Below are positions 26,303 to 35,170 of a stretch of 64,000 bases of DNA, piece after piece. Origin of the DNA: Microaerobacter geothermalis (GTDB lineage: Bacteria; Bacillota; Bacilli; DSM-22679); assembly GCF_021608135.1 (NCBI RefSeq), contig NZ_JAKIHL010000004.1, positions 1 to 64,000 on the forward strand, written 5' to 3'. Within the stretch, counting starts at the first letter, position 1. Each line of letters begins with the position of its first letter. The position numbers and the translations under genes were made by a program. The notes beneath the pieces are model-generated. The model was not told the DNA's origin, ran no database searches, and was given only the letters and a program-made list of their open reading frames with translations.

Positions 26303-27234
26303 TTAAAACAGAGGGGTTAACAAAAAAGTATGGAAATTTCACTGCCCTTGACCAATTAAATCTGCAAATCGATAGAGGGGTGGTTTACGGTTTTGTCGGA
26401 CCAAACGGTGCAGGCAAATCGACGACGATGTCCATTTTGGCCACTCTTTTGGCTCCTACCTCTGGTCGAGCCATGGTTTCCGGATATGACGTGACAACCC
26501 ATCCCAAACAGGTGAGAAGACATATCGGATACATGCCGGATTTTTTTGGGGTGTATGATCAGTTCAAGGTGTCGGAGTATCTTTATTTTTTTGGGGCCAG
26601 TTATGGAATTTCAAGAATAGAGATGAACCAGATGATTCCCCAGCTATTGGAATTGGTAAATCTGTCCCAGAAATCCGATGCTTATGTGGATACCTTGTCC
26701 CGGGGAATGAAGCAGAGGCTTTGCCTAGCCAGATGCCTAGTTCATGACCCGGATGTTCTCATTTTGGATGAACCTGCTTCCGGACTGGATCCAAGGGCAC
26801 GGATTGAGATGAGGAAAATATTAAAGGAGCTTCGCTCCATGGGAAAAACCATCCTGATTAGCTCCCATATTTTACCCGAGTTATCCGAACTTTGTGATCA
26901 AATTGGCGTAATTGAAGATGGAAGACTGGTTGCCAGCGGAAAAGTTTCCGAAATTGAGAAACTAAAAGGCAGCCGTTTGCTGCAGATTCGCATCCTTCAA
27001 CATCTTGAAGCAACCGTCCGGTTCTTTGAAAATCAACCCCTTGTTTCTTCTGTTACTGTAGATGATCAGGATTCTTGCAAAATATTGATTTCATACGAAG
27101 GGACGGATGAACAGCAAGCATCCATGCTTTCATTGGCGATTGCACAGAATTTGCCGATTGTCTCATTTTCTGAAGTAAGAACGAATTTAGAAGATATTTT
27201 TCTTGAAATTACAAAGGAGGATAGTTCCTCGTGA
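26299..27234 (+). CDS. ABC transporter ATP-binding protein (ABC-2 exporter type)
   Basis: A 311-residue ATPase with Walker A GPNGAGKSTT (about residues 33-42), signature LSRGMKQRLCLARCL, Walker B VLILDEPASGLDP and switch ISSHI. The ~90-residue C-terminal extension is typical of ABC-2 exporters (drug, gliding or bacteriocin type). It overlaps the preceding gene by ATGA and the permease by GTGA, so the three genes are translationally coupled. Substrate unknown. Confidence 0.92.
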   Translation: MIKTEGLTKKYGNFTALDQLNLQIDRGVVYGFVGPNGAGKSTTMSILATLLAPTSGRAMVSGYDVTTHPKQVRRHIGYMPDFFGVYDQFKVSEYLYFFGASYGISRIEMNQMIPQLLELVNLSQKSDAYVDTLSRGMKQRLCLARCLVHDPDVLILDEPASGLDPRARIEMRKILKELRSMGKTILISSHILPELSELCDQIGVIEDGRLVASGKVSEIEKLKGSRLLQIRILQHLEATVRFFENQPLVSSVTVDDQDSCKILISYEGTDEQQASMLSLAIAQNLPIVSFSEVRTNLEDIFLEITKEDSSS

Positions 27235-28085
27235 AATGGGCAAAAATCTGGATTAATCCCGTTCTTGACAAGGAAATTCGGTTGCGTATGCGTTCATTGA
27301 AATCTACCCTGGCTATTCTGTTTTATCTCCTGGCCATTGGGTCAGTCGCCTTTGCGTTTATGTATTTAACGATGGATAGGTTCCAAGGAACCTTTAACCC
27401 CAATAACAGTAAAGAGTTTTTTATCGTTTTGTCCATCATGCAGATGATTCTGATAGCCTTTGTAACCCCTGGATTAACGGCAGGCGCGATCAGTGGAGAA
27501 CGGGAGAGGCAGACATTGAACATCTTGCTGACCACCCAACAGTCTTCCACTTCTATCATTTTAAGCAAGCTGTTTTCATCATTGGCCTTTTTGTCGCTGA
27601 TGATTGTTGCGACTCTGCCCCTCTATAGCATTGTATTTTTATATGGCGGAGTTTCTCCAGGGCAATTGGTGGCCACTTTTGGCATATTTTTGTTTACCAT
27701 GCTGATCTTGGGAACCTTGGGAATATTCTTTTCAACGTTATTCAAAAAAACCATGGTATCCACGATTGTCACTTATGGGACGGTTCTTTTTATCTTTGCC
27801 GGAACATTTTTTCTGGCTATTTTTCTCACTGAATTCTTTAAGGTACCTGGTTCCAGCCAGCAGGCCAACATGATTGCTTTATTTCTCATGGGAGCTAATC
27901 CCGGGGCAGCTCTGGTCAGTATATTTGAACCAGATTTTGCTAGGGGAATCGTCAATCGGCAGGTGGATTTTCAACTCTGGCACATATTTTTGGGCTATTA
28001 CGCCTTGATGATCAGTGCCTTGCTCTTCTTCAGCATTCGAAAGTTGAGACCCAATATGAAACCTTTTCGTATCAAGAAAACTTAA
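27231..28085 (+). CDS. ABC-2 type permease
   Basis: A 284-residue integral membrane protein with six hydrophobic segments and the ABC-2 motif GAISGERERQTLNILLTTQQS between the first helices. It starts at GTG 27231, overlapping the ATPase stop. Together they form an exporter; the large secreted protein upstream and the collapsed genes downstream belong to the same unit. Confidence 0.88.
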   Translation: MKWAKIWINPVLDKEIRLRMRSLKSTLAILFYLLAIGSVAFAFMYLTMDRFQGTFNPNNSKEFFIVLSIMQMILIAFVTPGLTAGAISGERERQTLNILLTTQQSSTSIILSKLFSSLAFLSLMIVATLPLYSIVFLYGGVSPGQLVATFGIFLFTMLILGTLGIFFSTLFKKTMVSTIVTYGTVLFIFAGTFFLAIFLTEFFKVPGSSQQANMIALFLMGANPGAALVSIFEPDFARGIVNRQVDFQLWHIFLGYYALMISALLFFSIRKLRPNMKPFRIKKT

Positions 28086-28132
28086 TTTAGTGGAGTCGTA
28101 AAAGTGAAGATCAAGGTAAAAGGAGTATGATT

Positions 28133-28775
28133 ATGCTACGTCAGAAAGGGTGGAGTGACAAGAGGGAATTGATCTATTTGCTAAAACCCATGAAAAGAAG
28201 ACTTTGGTTAGAACAGCTCTTTAGAGGGATGCTTTATGCCTCTATTCCGGGTTTTGTTCTGTCATTGCTTTTTGCTGTTATTTCCCGTTTTTATCCCATT
28301 ATATTTATGAAACAAATCTATCTAGCCATCTGGATGGGGGATTTAAGGAAAAACCGTGGCAGTTAGAATCTATTATGATAGAGGGTAAAACTGTTCAGAT
28401 TACGATTCAGACCAATGACCTGTTGACCGGGGTAAAGGCCATTATCGATACTCCTGAACTGGTAAAGAAAGAGGTGGAATTGCTTCCGGTGGTGGAGGCA
28501 GGTGGGGAAGGGTATTGACCGAACCAGGGGATGTCTTTGATCGTGAAAGCCTGGAAAAGATTAAGGGCTATGAAGATCTTTCCCTGTTTCTTTTACTTTT
28601 AGCGTTGCTGCTCTTTCCCCTGGATGTCGCCTTAAGACGGTTCTCCCTTTCGACTCATTGGATAAGAGGGAATAAAAATATAAAAGCAAACCCACTGCCG
28701 TCGAAACTGACAGAAGAGAGAATGTCTCGGTTATTGCATGCAAATAACCGAAGGAAAAATAATAGTAAGAATTAA
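28133..28775 (+). pseudogene. Collapsed remnants of two ABC-operon genes
   Basis: An intact start (AAAAGGAG, ATG 28133, MLRQKGWSDKRELIY, one or two membrane segments) opens a frame that ends at 28366. It is followed in other frames by fragments that read as the C-terminal end of a large VWA/CARDB-like membrane protein: about 28361-28518 (IEGKTVQITIQTNDLL, LVKKEVELLPVVEAGG), then after a frame shift near 28516 TEPGDVFDRESLEKI and LFLLLLALLLFPLDVALRR to 28775. The likely history is an internal deletion joining the start of one gene to the end of the next. The second part has no start of its own. Confidence 0.65.
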
Positions 28776-28821
28776 AGTTGCTGTATATATAACAAATCCA
28801 GTCTGTGAAGAAGGGTAGATT

Positions 28822-29712
28822 ATGATTGAACATAATGAAATGTTTTTTAGAGACGCGTGGAGAATAATTGATCGTGTGAATCATAACACAAGTGATCTGC
28901 CAATACATTCTTTTGCCGTGGATGACACGCTGTGCACATTTGTGGGAAAAAATCTTTCTTCTCCGGTTATTCACATTTGGTCACATGACAACACAGTGGT
29001 ACTGGGAATTCGAGATGCTCGGCTACCAAGAGTTTATAAAGGAATCAAGTTTTTGCAAGATGCCGGGTACGAAACGATTGTTCGCAATTCTGGAGGAGCC
29101 GCTGTTGTATTAGATAAGAATGTATTAAATCTATCTGTTATTTTGCCAGTCAAAGATCCTTTTTCAAATATTAAATACGGTTATGTATTTATGTATCAAT
29201 TGATTAAGGAAATATTAGAGCCCCTAGGGAAAAGAATTGATGCAGGAGAGATCAAGGGTTCATACTGCCCTGGACGATATGACCTTGGTATTAATGGAAT
29301 TAAATTTGCCGGTATCGCTCAAAGGCGCCGCCGAGAAGGGGTAGCAGTACAAGCCTTTCTATTGGTATCAGGAAGCGGAATAGAGAGGGCGGAACTTATC
29401 AAAAAATATTATGAACTGGCAGGAGAAAGTCACCTTAGCGAAAATCAAATGTCTAATGTGCTTCAAATTGATAGCCATACCATGGGCTCTATAGCTGATT
29501 TAACCAATCAGCCTGTAACAGTTTTAGATTTAAAAAATCGGGTGAATGCAATTTTAAAAAAGAACTCTGTTCATTTGACTCTGGATACAGGATTAAAAAA
29601 GGATGAGTTAGACGAATACAAAAAAAACTTGCAACTGATGTACGAGAGAAATGAAATACTTAAAGAAAAGGATCAGCCGCATTTATCAGCAGCAGATCCA
29701 TATCAAGACTAG
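28822..29712 (+). CDS. lipL: Octanoyl-[GcvH]:protein N-octanoyltransferase LipL
   Basis: A 296-residue BPL/LplA/LipB-fold amidotransferase. It matches Bacillus LipL (YwfL), which moves octanoyl or lipoyl groups from GcvH to the E2 subunits. Motifs: VVLGIRDARLP near residue 55, VRNSGGAAVVLDKNVLNLS around 89-107, and the catalytic cysteine in KGSYCPGRYDLGINGIKFAG (about 148-167). LipM and LplA differ in these motifs, so I favour LipL. GTGAAGAAGGGTAG lies before the ATG. Confidence 0.88.
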   Translation: MIEHNEMFFRDAWRIIDRVNHNTSDLPIHSFAVDDTLCTFVGKNLSSPVIHIWSHDNTVVLGIRDARLPRVYKGIKFLQDAGYETIVRNSGGAAVVLDKNVLNLSVILPVKDPFSNIKYGYVFMYQLIKEILEPLGKRIDAGEIKGSYCPGRYDLGINGIKFAGIAQRRRREGVAVQAFLLVSGSGIERAELIKKYYELAGESHLSENQMSNVLQIDSHTMGSIADLTNQPVTVLDLKNRVNAILKKNSVHLTLDTGLKKDELDEYKKNLQLMYERNEILKEKDQPHLSAADPYQD

Positions 29713-29742
29713 AGAAAATTAAGTTTTTTATCCGATGACTTT

Positions 29743-29762
29743 AGATGTGGAATAAAAGATTC
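29743..29762 (+). repeat. 20-bp intergenic motif AGATGTGGAATAAAAGATTC
   Basis: Identical at 18 of 20 positions to 9171-9190. Related forms: 261-278 (AGATGGAGAATAAGATTC) and the reverse of 23857-23866. It lies in the lipL-cshA gap. Confidence 0.5.
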
Positions 29763-29825
29763 GTCGTCCTCTATTCGAGTTCGTCAAGGGAACTGATTCA
29801 GGTCCGCTTCAAATCTAAAGAACGG

Positions 29826-29909
29826 AGCCCTCAAAAACATCTGAGTATCTCAAAGGTGGAGTCAGTTTGAAGGTTAATTCCCGTGCTTTAGCCCCAACGC
29901 TAAAGCACG
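29826..29909. terminator. Repeated 16-mer and hairpin between lipL and cshA
   Basis: AGCCCTCAAAAACATC (29826-29841) is identical to 6941-6956. CGTGCTTTAGC-cccaac-GCTAAAGCACG (29882-29909) is an 11-pair stem between convergent lipL and cshA and probably stops both, though no T run follows. Confidence 0.55.
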
Positions 29910-29926
29910 AACTCGAAGGCTGTCCG

Positions 29927-31348
29927 TTAGTGGCTGAACTGTTTCTTTCTTTTTTTTCCGCCTTGCCGTTGAGAATTTTTTTCTTTTTGTCTGAATGGCC
30001 TAAAGTTATTTTTTGACTTTCTGATTCTTAATGGCTCTACTTCAGTTAGGGTGATTGGATCAGTGTTTGGTTGTTTTGTTAACATTTTTAGCGCTGAGGC
30101 TAATAGAGTGACTGAGTCATTTTCTTTCAGCAGTTTTTCCGCCAGAGCCTTATATCTGTCAATATTGCCATCTTGTTCTATAAATTGCTCTAATCTTTCC
30201 ACCGTTAGTCGCTGTTTTCCTTCAATAGCATCATGTAAAGTGGGGACTGGCTTGCGTATTATTTTTCTTTTGGTAAGATGTTCAATGCTTTTGAGATGGT
30301 CCATTTCCCGAGGTGTAACCAACGTCGTAGCCAGTCCTGTTTTTCCTGCCCTGCCAGTACGTCCTATCCGATGGATGTAACTCTCGGGGTCCTGCGGAAT
30401 ATCGAAATTATACACATGAGTGACGTCGCTGATATCTAATCCTCTGGCAGCCACATCAGTCGCTACAAGAATATCAATGATTCCTTCCTTAAATTGTCTT
30501 AGAACGATTTCTCGTCTGGCCTGGGTAAGATCTCCGTGGAGCCCTTCCGCCAAATAGCCACGCTTGTTAAGTGCTTCTGAAAGTTCATCTACTCTTCGTT
30601 TTGTCCTTCCGAAAACAATGGCCAGGTTTGGAGATTGAATATCTATTAGTCGGCAAAGGACATCAAACTTTTGTTTTTCAGGGACTTCAATATAATGTTG
30701 TTCAATGGCGGGCAGTGAAACATCTTTTGCCTTAATTTTGATTTGTTTTGGGTTTTTCATAAATTGCTCAGCCAGTTTAGCAATTTGTTCAGGCATCGTT
30801 GCGGAGAAAAGGAGAGTTTGTCGATGATCAGGAATTTCCTGAAGGATGGCTTTGATGTCATCTATAAAACCCATATTCATCATTTCATCCGCTTCATCCA
30901 AAACGACCATTTTTATCTGGGTAAGACGAATGGTATTTCTTCTCATATGATCCATTATTCTACCAGGAGTCCCGACAATGACAGATGGCTTCTTTTTTAA
31001 CGATTTAATTTGTCTGTTAATATCTTGCCCTCCATAGATGGGTAGTGTACGCACCCCTCTAAACTCCCCGATCTTGTTTAATTCCTCTGCAACTTGAATG
31101 GCTAATTCCCTTGTAGGAGTAATAATTAGTCCCTGAATATGTCCTGACTCAACTTCCATTTTTTCTATTAATGGAATGCCAAATGCAGCAGTCTTTCCCG
31201 TTCCGGTCTGTGCTTGACCAATTAAATCTTCTCCTTTTAAAGCGATGGGAATCGTTTGACCTTGTATCGGTGTTGCTTCCTCAAATCCCATGTTGTTGAT
31301 GGCTCGAATGACAGAATGACTTAATCCGAACTCATAAAATGTTGTCAT
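29927..31348 (-). CDS. cshA: DEAD-box ATP-dependent RNA helicase CshA
   Basis: A 473-residue RNA helicase of the cold-shock/degradosome type. All core motifs are present: [12 protein letters not shown] (Walker A), [42 protein letters not shown] and [11 protein letters not shown]. After the two RecA domains comes a dimerisation-like helical segment and a basic tail (KKRKKQFSH). It is shorter than B. subtilis CshA but has the same order. I use ATG 31348, 9 bases after AAAGGAG, over TTG 31354. A cold shock protein gene lies upstream on the same strand with its own terminator. Confidence 0.93.
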   Translation of the reverse strand: MTTFYEFGLSHSVIRAINNMGFEEATPIQGQTIPIALKGEDLIGQAQTGTGKTAAFGIPLIEKMEVESGHIQGLIITPTRELAIQVAEELNKIGEFRGVRTLPIYGGQDINRQIKSLKKKPSVIVGTPGRIMDHMRRNTIRLTQIKMVVLDEADEMMNMGFIDDIKAILQEIPDHRQTLLFSATMPEQIAKLAEQFMKNPKQIKIKAKDVSLPAIEQHYIEVPEKQKFDVLCRLIDIQSPNLAIVFGRTKRRVDELSEALNKRGYLAEGLHGDLTQARREIVLRQFKEGIIDILVATDVAARGLDISDVTHVYNFDIPQDPESYIHRIGRTGRAGKTGLATTLVTPREMDHLKSIEHLTKRKIIRKPVPTLHDAIEGKQRLTVERLEQFIEQDGNIDRYKALAEKLLKENDSVTLLASALKMLTKQPNTDPITLTEVEPLRIRKSKNNFRPFRQKEKNSQRQGGKKRKKQFSH

Positions 31349-31438
31349 ATTCAAAACTCCTTTAAAAATTACTTACTAATATCTTTTTCCTCAATTTATA
31401 AAATTATAATGTTAAGGTATCGATGATGGATAAGATCA

Positions 31439-31477
31439 TAAAAAAAGCACTTTCCGTCATATCGGAAAATGCTTTTT
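31439..31477 (-). terminator. Terminator of the cold shock gene
   Basis: AAAGCACTTTCCG (31444-31456) with CGGAAAATGCTTT (31463-31475), T runs on both strands. Confidence 0.88.
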
Positions 31478-31496
31478 CACATTCTCTGATGATTAC

Positions 31497-31694
31497 TTAA
31501 AATCGAACAACATTTGCGGCTTGAGGTCCGCGATTTCCGTCTACAACATCAAACTTTACTTGTTGACCTTCTTCAAGGGTTTTAAAACCCTCTCCTTGTA
31601 TCGCAGTAAAGTGGACAAAAACATCTCCACCATCTTCCTTTTCAATAAAACCATATCCTTTTTCTGAGTTAAACCATTTTACTTTTCCAATCAT
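31497..31694 (-). CDS. Cold shock protein (CspA/CspB family)
   Basis: A 65-residue single-stranded RNA/DNA-binding OB-fold protein. RNP1 is KGYGFIE (residues 12-18) and RNP2 VFVHF (25-29). AAGGAGG precedes the ATG. It likely acts as an RNA chaperone with CshA encoded next to it. I cannot tell which paralogue (B, C or D) it corresponds to. Confidence 0.95.
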   Translation of the reverse strand: MIGKVKWFNSEKGYGFIEKEDGGDVFVHFTAIQGEGFKTLEEGQQVKFDVVDGNRGPQAANVVRF

Positions 31695-31742
31695 TGTATT
31701 GGGCCTCCTTAAAAATTATTTTTTGCAAAAAAAGCGGAATAC

Positions 31743-31771
31743 CTATAACAACTTTCGTCCATACCTGTCAA
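31743..31771 (-). promoter_or_regulatory. Cold shock gene promoter
   Basis: Leftward TTGACA (31766-31771), 17 bases, TTATAG (31743-31748). This gives a leader of about 40 bases. The rest of 31772-31887 has no gene. Confidence 0.6.
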
Positions 31772-31953
31772 ACAAGAGGCCGCAAGATCGTTTAGTTCTT
31801 CACATCTTTTTATACTGCTTTACAAGCATATCACAGTTGAAAAAGAAATGCAAATGAATTTAATCGTACTCTAACAGATTTGTTCATTTGCTATTTATCA
31901 CTAGCTTTGAGAAAATGAAGATTAATGATAAAACAGTGTTGGAGATGATCTTC

Positions 31954-32244
31954 ATGCACTATGTCTATATTTTAAAATGTAAGGATTCAACCCTTTATAC
32001 CGGATACACCACAAAATTGGCGGAACGAATCCATAAACATAATAAGGGAGAAGGAGCAAAATACACAAGAGGACGTACTCCTGTTAGTTTGGTCCATTTC
32101 GAAGTGTTCTTCTCCAAAGAAGAGGCAATGAGACGGGAATATGAAATAAAACAATGGTCCAAGAAGAGGAAAGAAGCATTAATTCAGAAAACATTAAACA
32201 TACAGTATAATCCGCAAGATCTTTCCTTTCAGAGAAAACTATAG
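31954..32244 (+). CDS. GIY-YIG domain protein (YazA/YhbQ family)
   Basis: A 96-residue protein of one GIY-YIG nuclease domain: [17 protein letters not shown] (residues 3-19, the GIY-YIG motif variant), [18 protein letters not shown], and [12 protein letters not shown]. Small proteins of this family (YazA, YhbQ) are widespread; the role, probably in DNA repair, is not established. ATG 31954 has GGAG 9 bases upstream; the frame from 31888 is probably too long. Confidence 0.88.
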   Translation: MHYVYILKCKDSTLYTGYTTKLAERIHKHNKGEGAKYTRGRTPVSLVHFEVFFSKEEAMRREYEIKQWSKKRKEALIQKTLNIQYNPQDLSFQRKL

Positions 32245-32288
32245 TATATTTTTAGAGTTAAAAATATGGAGAGATAGGAGTACAACTC

Positions 32289-34124
32289 ATGTTTATAAAG
32301 AGAGACGATATTAGAAACATTGCGATCATTGCCCATGTTGATCACGGAAAAACCACCCTGGTGGATAAATTGTTGATTCAATCCGGCATTTTCCGTCAAA
32401 ATGAACAGGTCCGAGAGAGAGCACTCGATTCCAATGATCTGGAGCGTGAACGGGGAATCACGATACTGGCGAAAACAACAGCCATCCAGTATCAAGGGTA
32501 TAAGATTAATATTTTAGATACCCCTGGCCATGCTGACTTCGGCGGCGAGGTGGAACGGATTATGAAAATGGTGGATGGTGTGTTGCTTATTGTTGATGCC
32601 TTTGAAGGTTGTATGCCTCAAACCCGATTTGTACTGAAAAAAGCTCTGGAACAACATCTGACTCCGATTTTGGTCATCAATAAAATGGATAGGGAAAATG
32701 CCAGACCAGCTCAGGTGGTTGATGAAGTATATGATCTTTTTATTGATCTTGATGCAACTGAGGAACAGCTGGATTTTCCGGTTATTTATGCTTCTGCAGT
32801 AAATGGTGCTGCAAGCAGGGACCCAGAGGATTTGGGGACGAATATGCAGCCCCTTTATGAGGCAATTATTCAAACCATTCCAGCCCCGGAAGTGGAGACA
32901 GAGGCTCCTCTGCAAATGCAGGTAACGATGCTTGATTATAATGATTATCTGGGACGGATTGGCATTGGACGGATTCATCGCGGTAGGATTAAAAAAGGGC
33001 AGACAGTGGCTCAAATCAAAAGAGACGGGTCAATTAAACAAGTAAGAATTGTCAAACTTTTTGGCTTTGAAGGGTTAAAACGTATTGAAATTGAAGAAGC
33101 ATCTGCAGGAGACATAATTGCCGTCCCAGGCCTGGAAGATATCCATGTTGGTGAAACTGTGACTGATTTGGAACATCCGGAGCCATTGCCATTGCTAAAT
33201 ATTGATGAACCCACATTAAAGATGACTTTCTTGATTAACAATAGTCCATTTGCCGGCAGAGAGGGAAAATATGTCACATCCCGAAAGTTAAGGGAAAGGC
33301 TTATGGCTGAATTGGAAACAGATGTAAGCCTGCGGGTAGAGGAAACAGAAACGGGTGATTCATTTATCGTTTCCGGCCGTGGTGAACTTCATCTTTCCAT
33401 CCTCATTGAAACGATGCGTCGGGAAGGGTTTGAACTACAGGTGTCCAAACCGGAAGTGATTGTAAAAGAAGTGGAGGGGATCAAGTGTGAACCGTTTGAG
33501 TATTTGGTCATTGATGTTCCTGAAGAATATACAGGTGTCGTGATGGAGTCCCTTGGAGAAAGGAAAGCGGAAATGACCAATATGATCAGCAATGGATTCG
33601 GGATGACCCGCTTGGAGTATATAATTCCATCCAGAGGACTGATTGGTTACCGGACTGAATTTCTGACTCAAACCAGAGGATATGGGGTCATGAATCACTC
33701 ATTTGATGGTTATCAGCCGATAACTTCCGGGCAAATTGGAGGAAGACGGGCTGGAGTCCTGGTTTCCATGGAAAATGGGGTTGCAACCACATATGGGTTA
33801 ATGTCCGTTGAAGATAGAGGAACGATGTTTCTCCACCCTGGAGCAGATGTTTATGAAGGAATGATTGTCGGCGAGCACAATCGGGAAAATGATATTGTGG
33901 TAAACATTTGCAAGGAAAAGCATGCAACCAACGTTCGCTCCGCCACAAAGGAAGAAACAACAAAATTGAAAATTCCTCGCATATTGTCTCTGGAAGAGGC
34001 CCTTGAGTATATCAACGAAGATGAATATGTGGAAGTGACACCGAAATCCGTTCGGCTTCGCAAAAAATATTTGAATAAGAGTGAACGGGAACGTTATGAG
34101 AAGCAACGAAAAGCTTTGATATGA
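32289..34124 (+). CDS. typA: Ribosome-associated GTPase TypA/BipA
   Basis: A 611-residue translational GTPase. G1 is [12 protein letters not shown] (residues 15-26), G2 region RERGITI, G3 [16 protein letters not shown]4 NKMD. The EF-G-like domains III and V and the TypA-specific C-terminal domain ([17 protein letters not shown]) follow. It acts in ribosome assembly and stress adaptation. The ATG has TAGGAG upstream. The stop TGA lies inside a dispersed repeat (34117-34164): the last codons ATA TGA are part of its palindrome. Confidence 0.96.
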   Translation: MFIKRDDIRNIAIIAHVDHGKTTLVDKLLIQSGIFRQNEQVRERALDSNDLERERGITILAKTTAIQYQGYKINILDTPGHADFGGEVERIMKMVDGVLLIVDAFEGCMPQTRFVLKKALEQHLTPILVINKMDRENARPAQVVDEVYDLFIDLDATEEQLDFPVIYASAVNGAASRDPEDLGTNMQPLYEAIIQTIPAPEVETEAPLQMQVTMLDYNDYLGRIGIGRIHRGRIKKGQTVAQIKRDGSIKQVRIVKLFGFEGLKRIEIEEASAGDIIAVPGLEDIHVGETVTDLEHPEPLPLLNIDEPTLKMTFLINNSPFAGREGKYVTSRKLRERLMAELETDVSLRVEETETGDSFIVSGRGELHLSILIETMRREGFELQVSKPEVIVKEVEGIKCEPFEYLVIDVPEEYTGVVMESLGERKAEMTNMISNGFGMTRLEYIIPSRGLIGYRTEFLTQTRGYGVMNHSFDGYQPITSGQIGGRRAGVLVSMENGVATTYGLMSVEDRGTMFLHPGADVYEGMIVGEHNRENDIVVNICKEKHATNVRSATKEETTKLKIPRILSLEEALEYINEDEYVEVTPKSVRLRKKYLNKSERERYEKQRKALI

Positions 34125-34164
34125 ACATATATTTTCATATCAATATGTGACCCGAAGGGTCATG
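34117..34164 (+). repeat. Dispersed palindromic repeat, copy R3, overlapping the typA stop
   Basis: GATATGAACATATATTTTCATATC palindrome (shortened: GATATGAA...TTTTCATATC, 34118-34141), then GTGACCCGAAGGGTCAT (34147-34163). The GTTTAGTTCC module is missing. The palindrome supplies the typA stop codon. Confidence 0.8.
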
Positions 34165-34208
34165 GGCCTTTTGTATGAGAAAATGTAACTTGATGGGAGA
34201 GAAAATGT

Positions 34209-35012
34209 ATGGATTATAAAGCTGTGGAGGATCATTTGAATCGAAAAATTTACATTCCCTTTCCACCGAGGAAAATTGTTTCTTTATGTCCGTCTATTAC
34301 CGAAACATTGTTTGAGCTAAATATTTCCAATGAAATGGTTGGAAGAACGAGATATTGCAAACATCCTTCCGATCAAGTAAAAGAAGTAACCATTGTTGGT
34401 GGAACGAAGGAGGTCAAGTTTTCGGTTATCGAAAATTTAAAGCCTGATCTGATCATTGCTGAGAAGGAGGAAAACCCAAAGGAGATTGTAGAAAAATTAT
34501 CTAGAAAATTTCCCGTATATGTGACAAATGTTGAAAGCTACGATGATGCAATAAAAATGATCAAGGATCTCGGTTCTATAACCGACAGGGAAAAACAAGC
34601 CCAGCAGATGATAGAAGCCATATATCATGAGTTTTTGAATTTAGACAAGTTGAACCAAGCCAATAAAATAAAGGCGGCTTATGTGATTTGGCAAAAACCC
34701 TATATGGTCGCCGGAAATCATACATTTATCCACTCCATGCTGGAGCAATGCGGTTTGTATAATGTATTTCGGGATTACCCGGTGAGGTATCCTGAAGTGT
34801 CACTGGAAGATTTTAAAAAACTTTCTCCAGACCTCATTTTTCTCTCTTCTGAACCATACCCTTTTAAAGAATCTCATAAAGCAAGCTTAGAAAAAATATT
34901 TCCTGATACTAAGGTTTTCCTGGTAGATGGAGAAATATTTAGCTGGTATGGTGCTCGCATGATAAAAGCTCCAAAATACCTAAACCAACTGCTGGAGGAA
35001 ATTACAATTTAA
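34209..35012 (+). CDS. BtuF-like substrate-binding protein without signal peptide
   Basis: A 267-residue protein with the helical-backbone metal/cobalamin receptor fold: RKIVSLCPSITETLFELN (residues 21-38), VGRTRYCKHP, KPDLIIAEKEENP and LSPDLIFLSSEP. Such proteins normally are lipoproteins of vitamin B12 or siderophore ABC importers, but this one starts directly with the mature domain (MDYKAVEDHLNRK) and has no signal peptide or transporter genes nearby, so it may act in the cytoplasm. GGGAGAG lies before the ATG. Confidence 0.8.
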   Translation: MDYKAVEDHLNRKIYIPFPPRKIVSLCPSITETLFELNISNEMVGRTRYCKHPSDQVKEVTIVGGTKEVKFSVIENLKPDLIIAEKEENPKEIVEKLSRKFPVYVTNVESYDDAIKMIKDLGSITDREKQAQQMIEAIYHEFLNLDKLNQANKIKAAYVIWQKPYMVAGNHTFIHSMLEQCGLYNVFRDYPVRYPEVSLEDFKKLSPDLIFLSSEPYPFKESHKASLEKIFPDTKVFLVDGEIFSWYGARMIKAPKYLNQLLEEITI

Positions 35013-35046
35013 TAAGACTTTTGTCATCAAATAAGGATAAACTGGA

Positions 35047-35142
35047 ATGGATAAAACAATAACATTAAAAAAATCTGAGTATCCTATGGCCGAAACAGAA
35101 CAACTATCGATAATAGAGATGCTGAAACCCAAAATGGGATAG
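35047..35142 (+). CDS. Possible 31-residue ORF
   Basis: ATG with AAGGAT 8 bases upstream encodes MDKTITLKKSEYPMAE and ends in a TAG. There is no recognised family. The first 25 bases resemble those around 36735 (GGATAAAACAATAA), on the other side of the aspartokinase gene. It may be noise. Confidence 0.25.
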   Translation: MDKTITLKKSEYPMAETEQLSIIEMLKPKMG

Positions 35143-35170
35143 TGATGAGTTATGCAATGTGGATTGAAGT

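Noticed and set aside
28561-28974. 137-residue minus-strand frame
   Set aside because: It covers the end of the collapsed ABC-operon gene and the start of lipL, both better supported on the plus strand.
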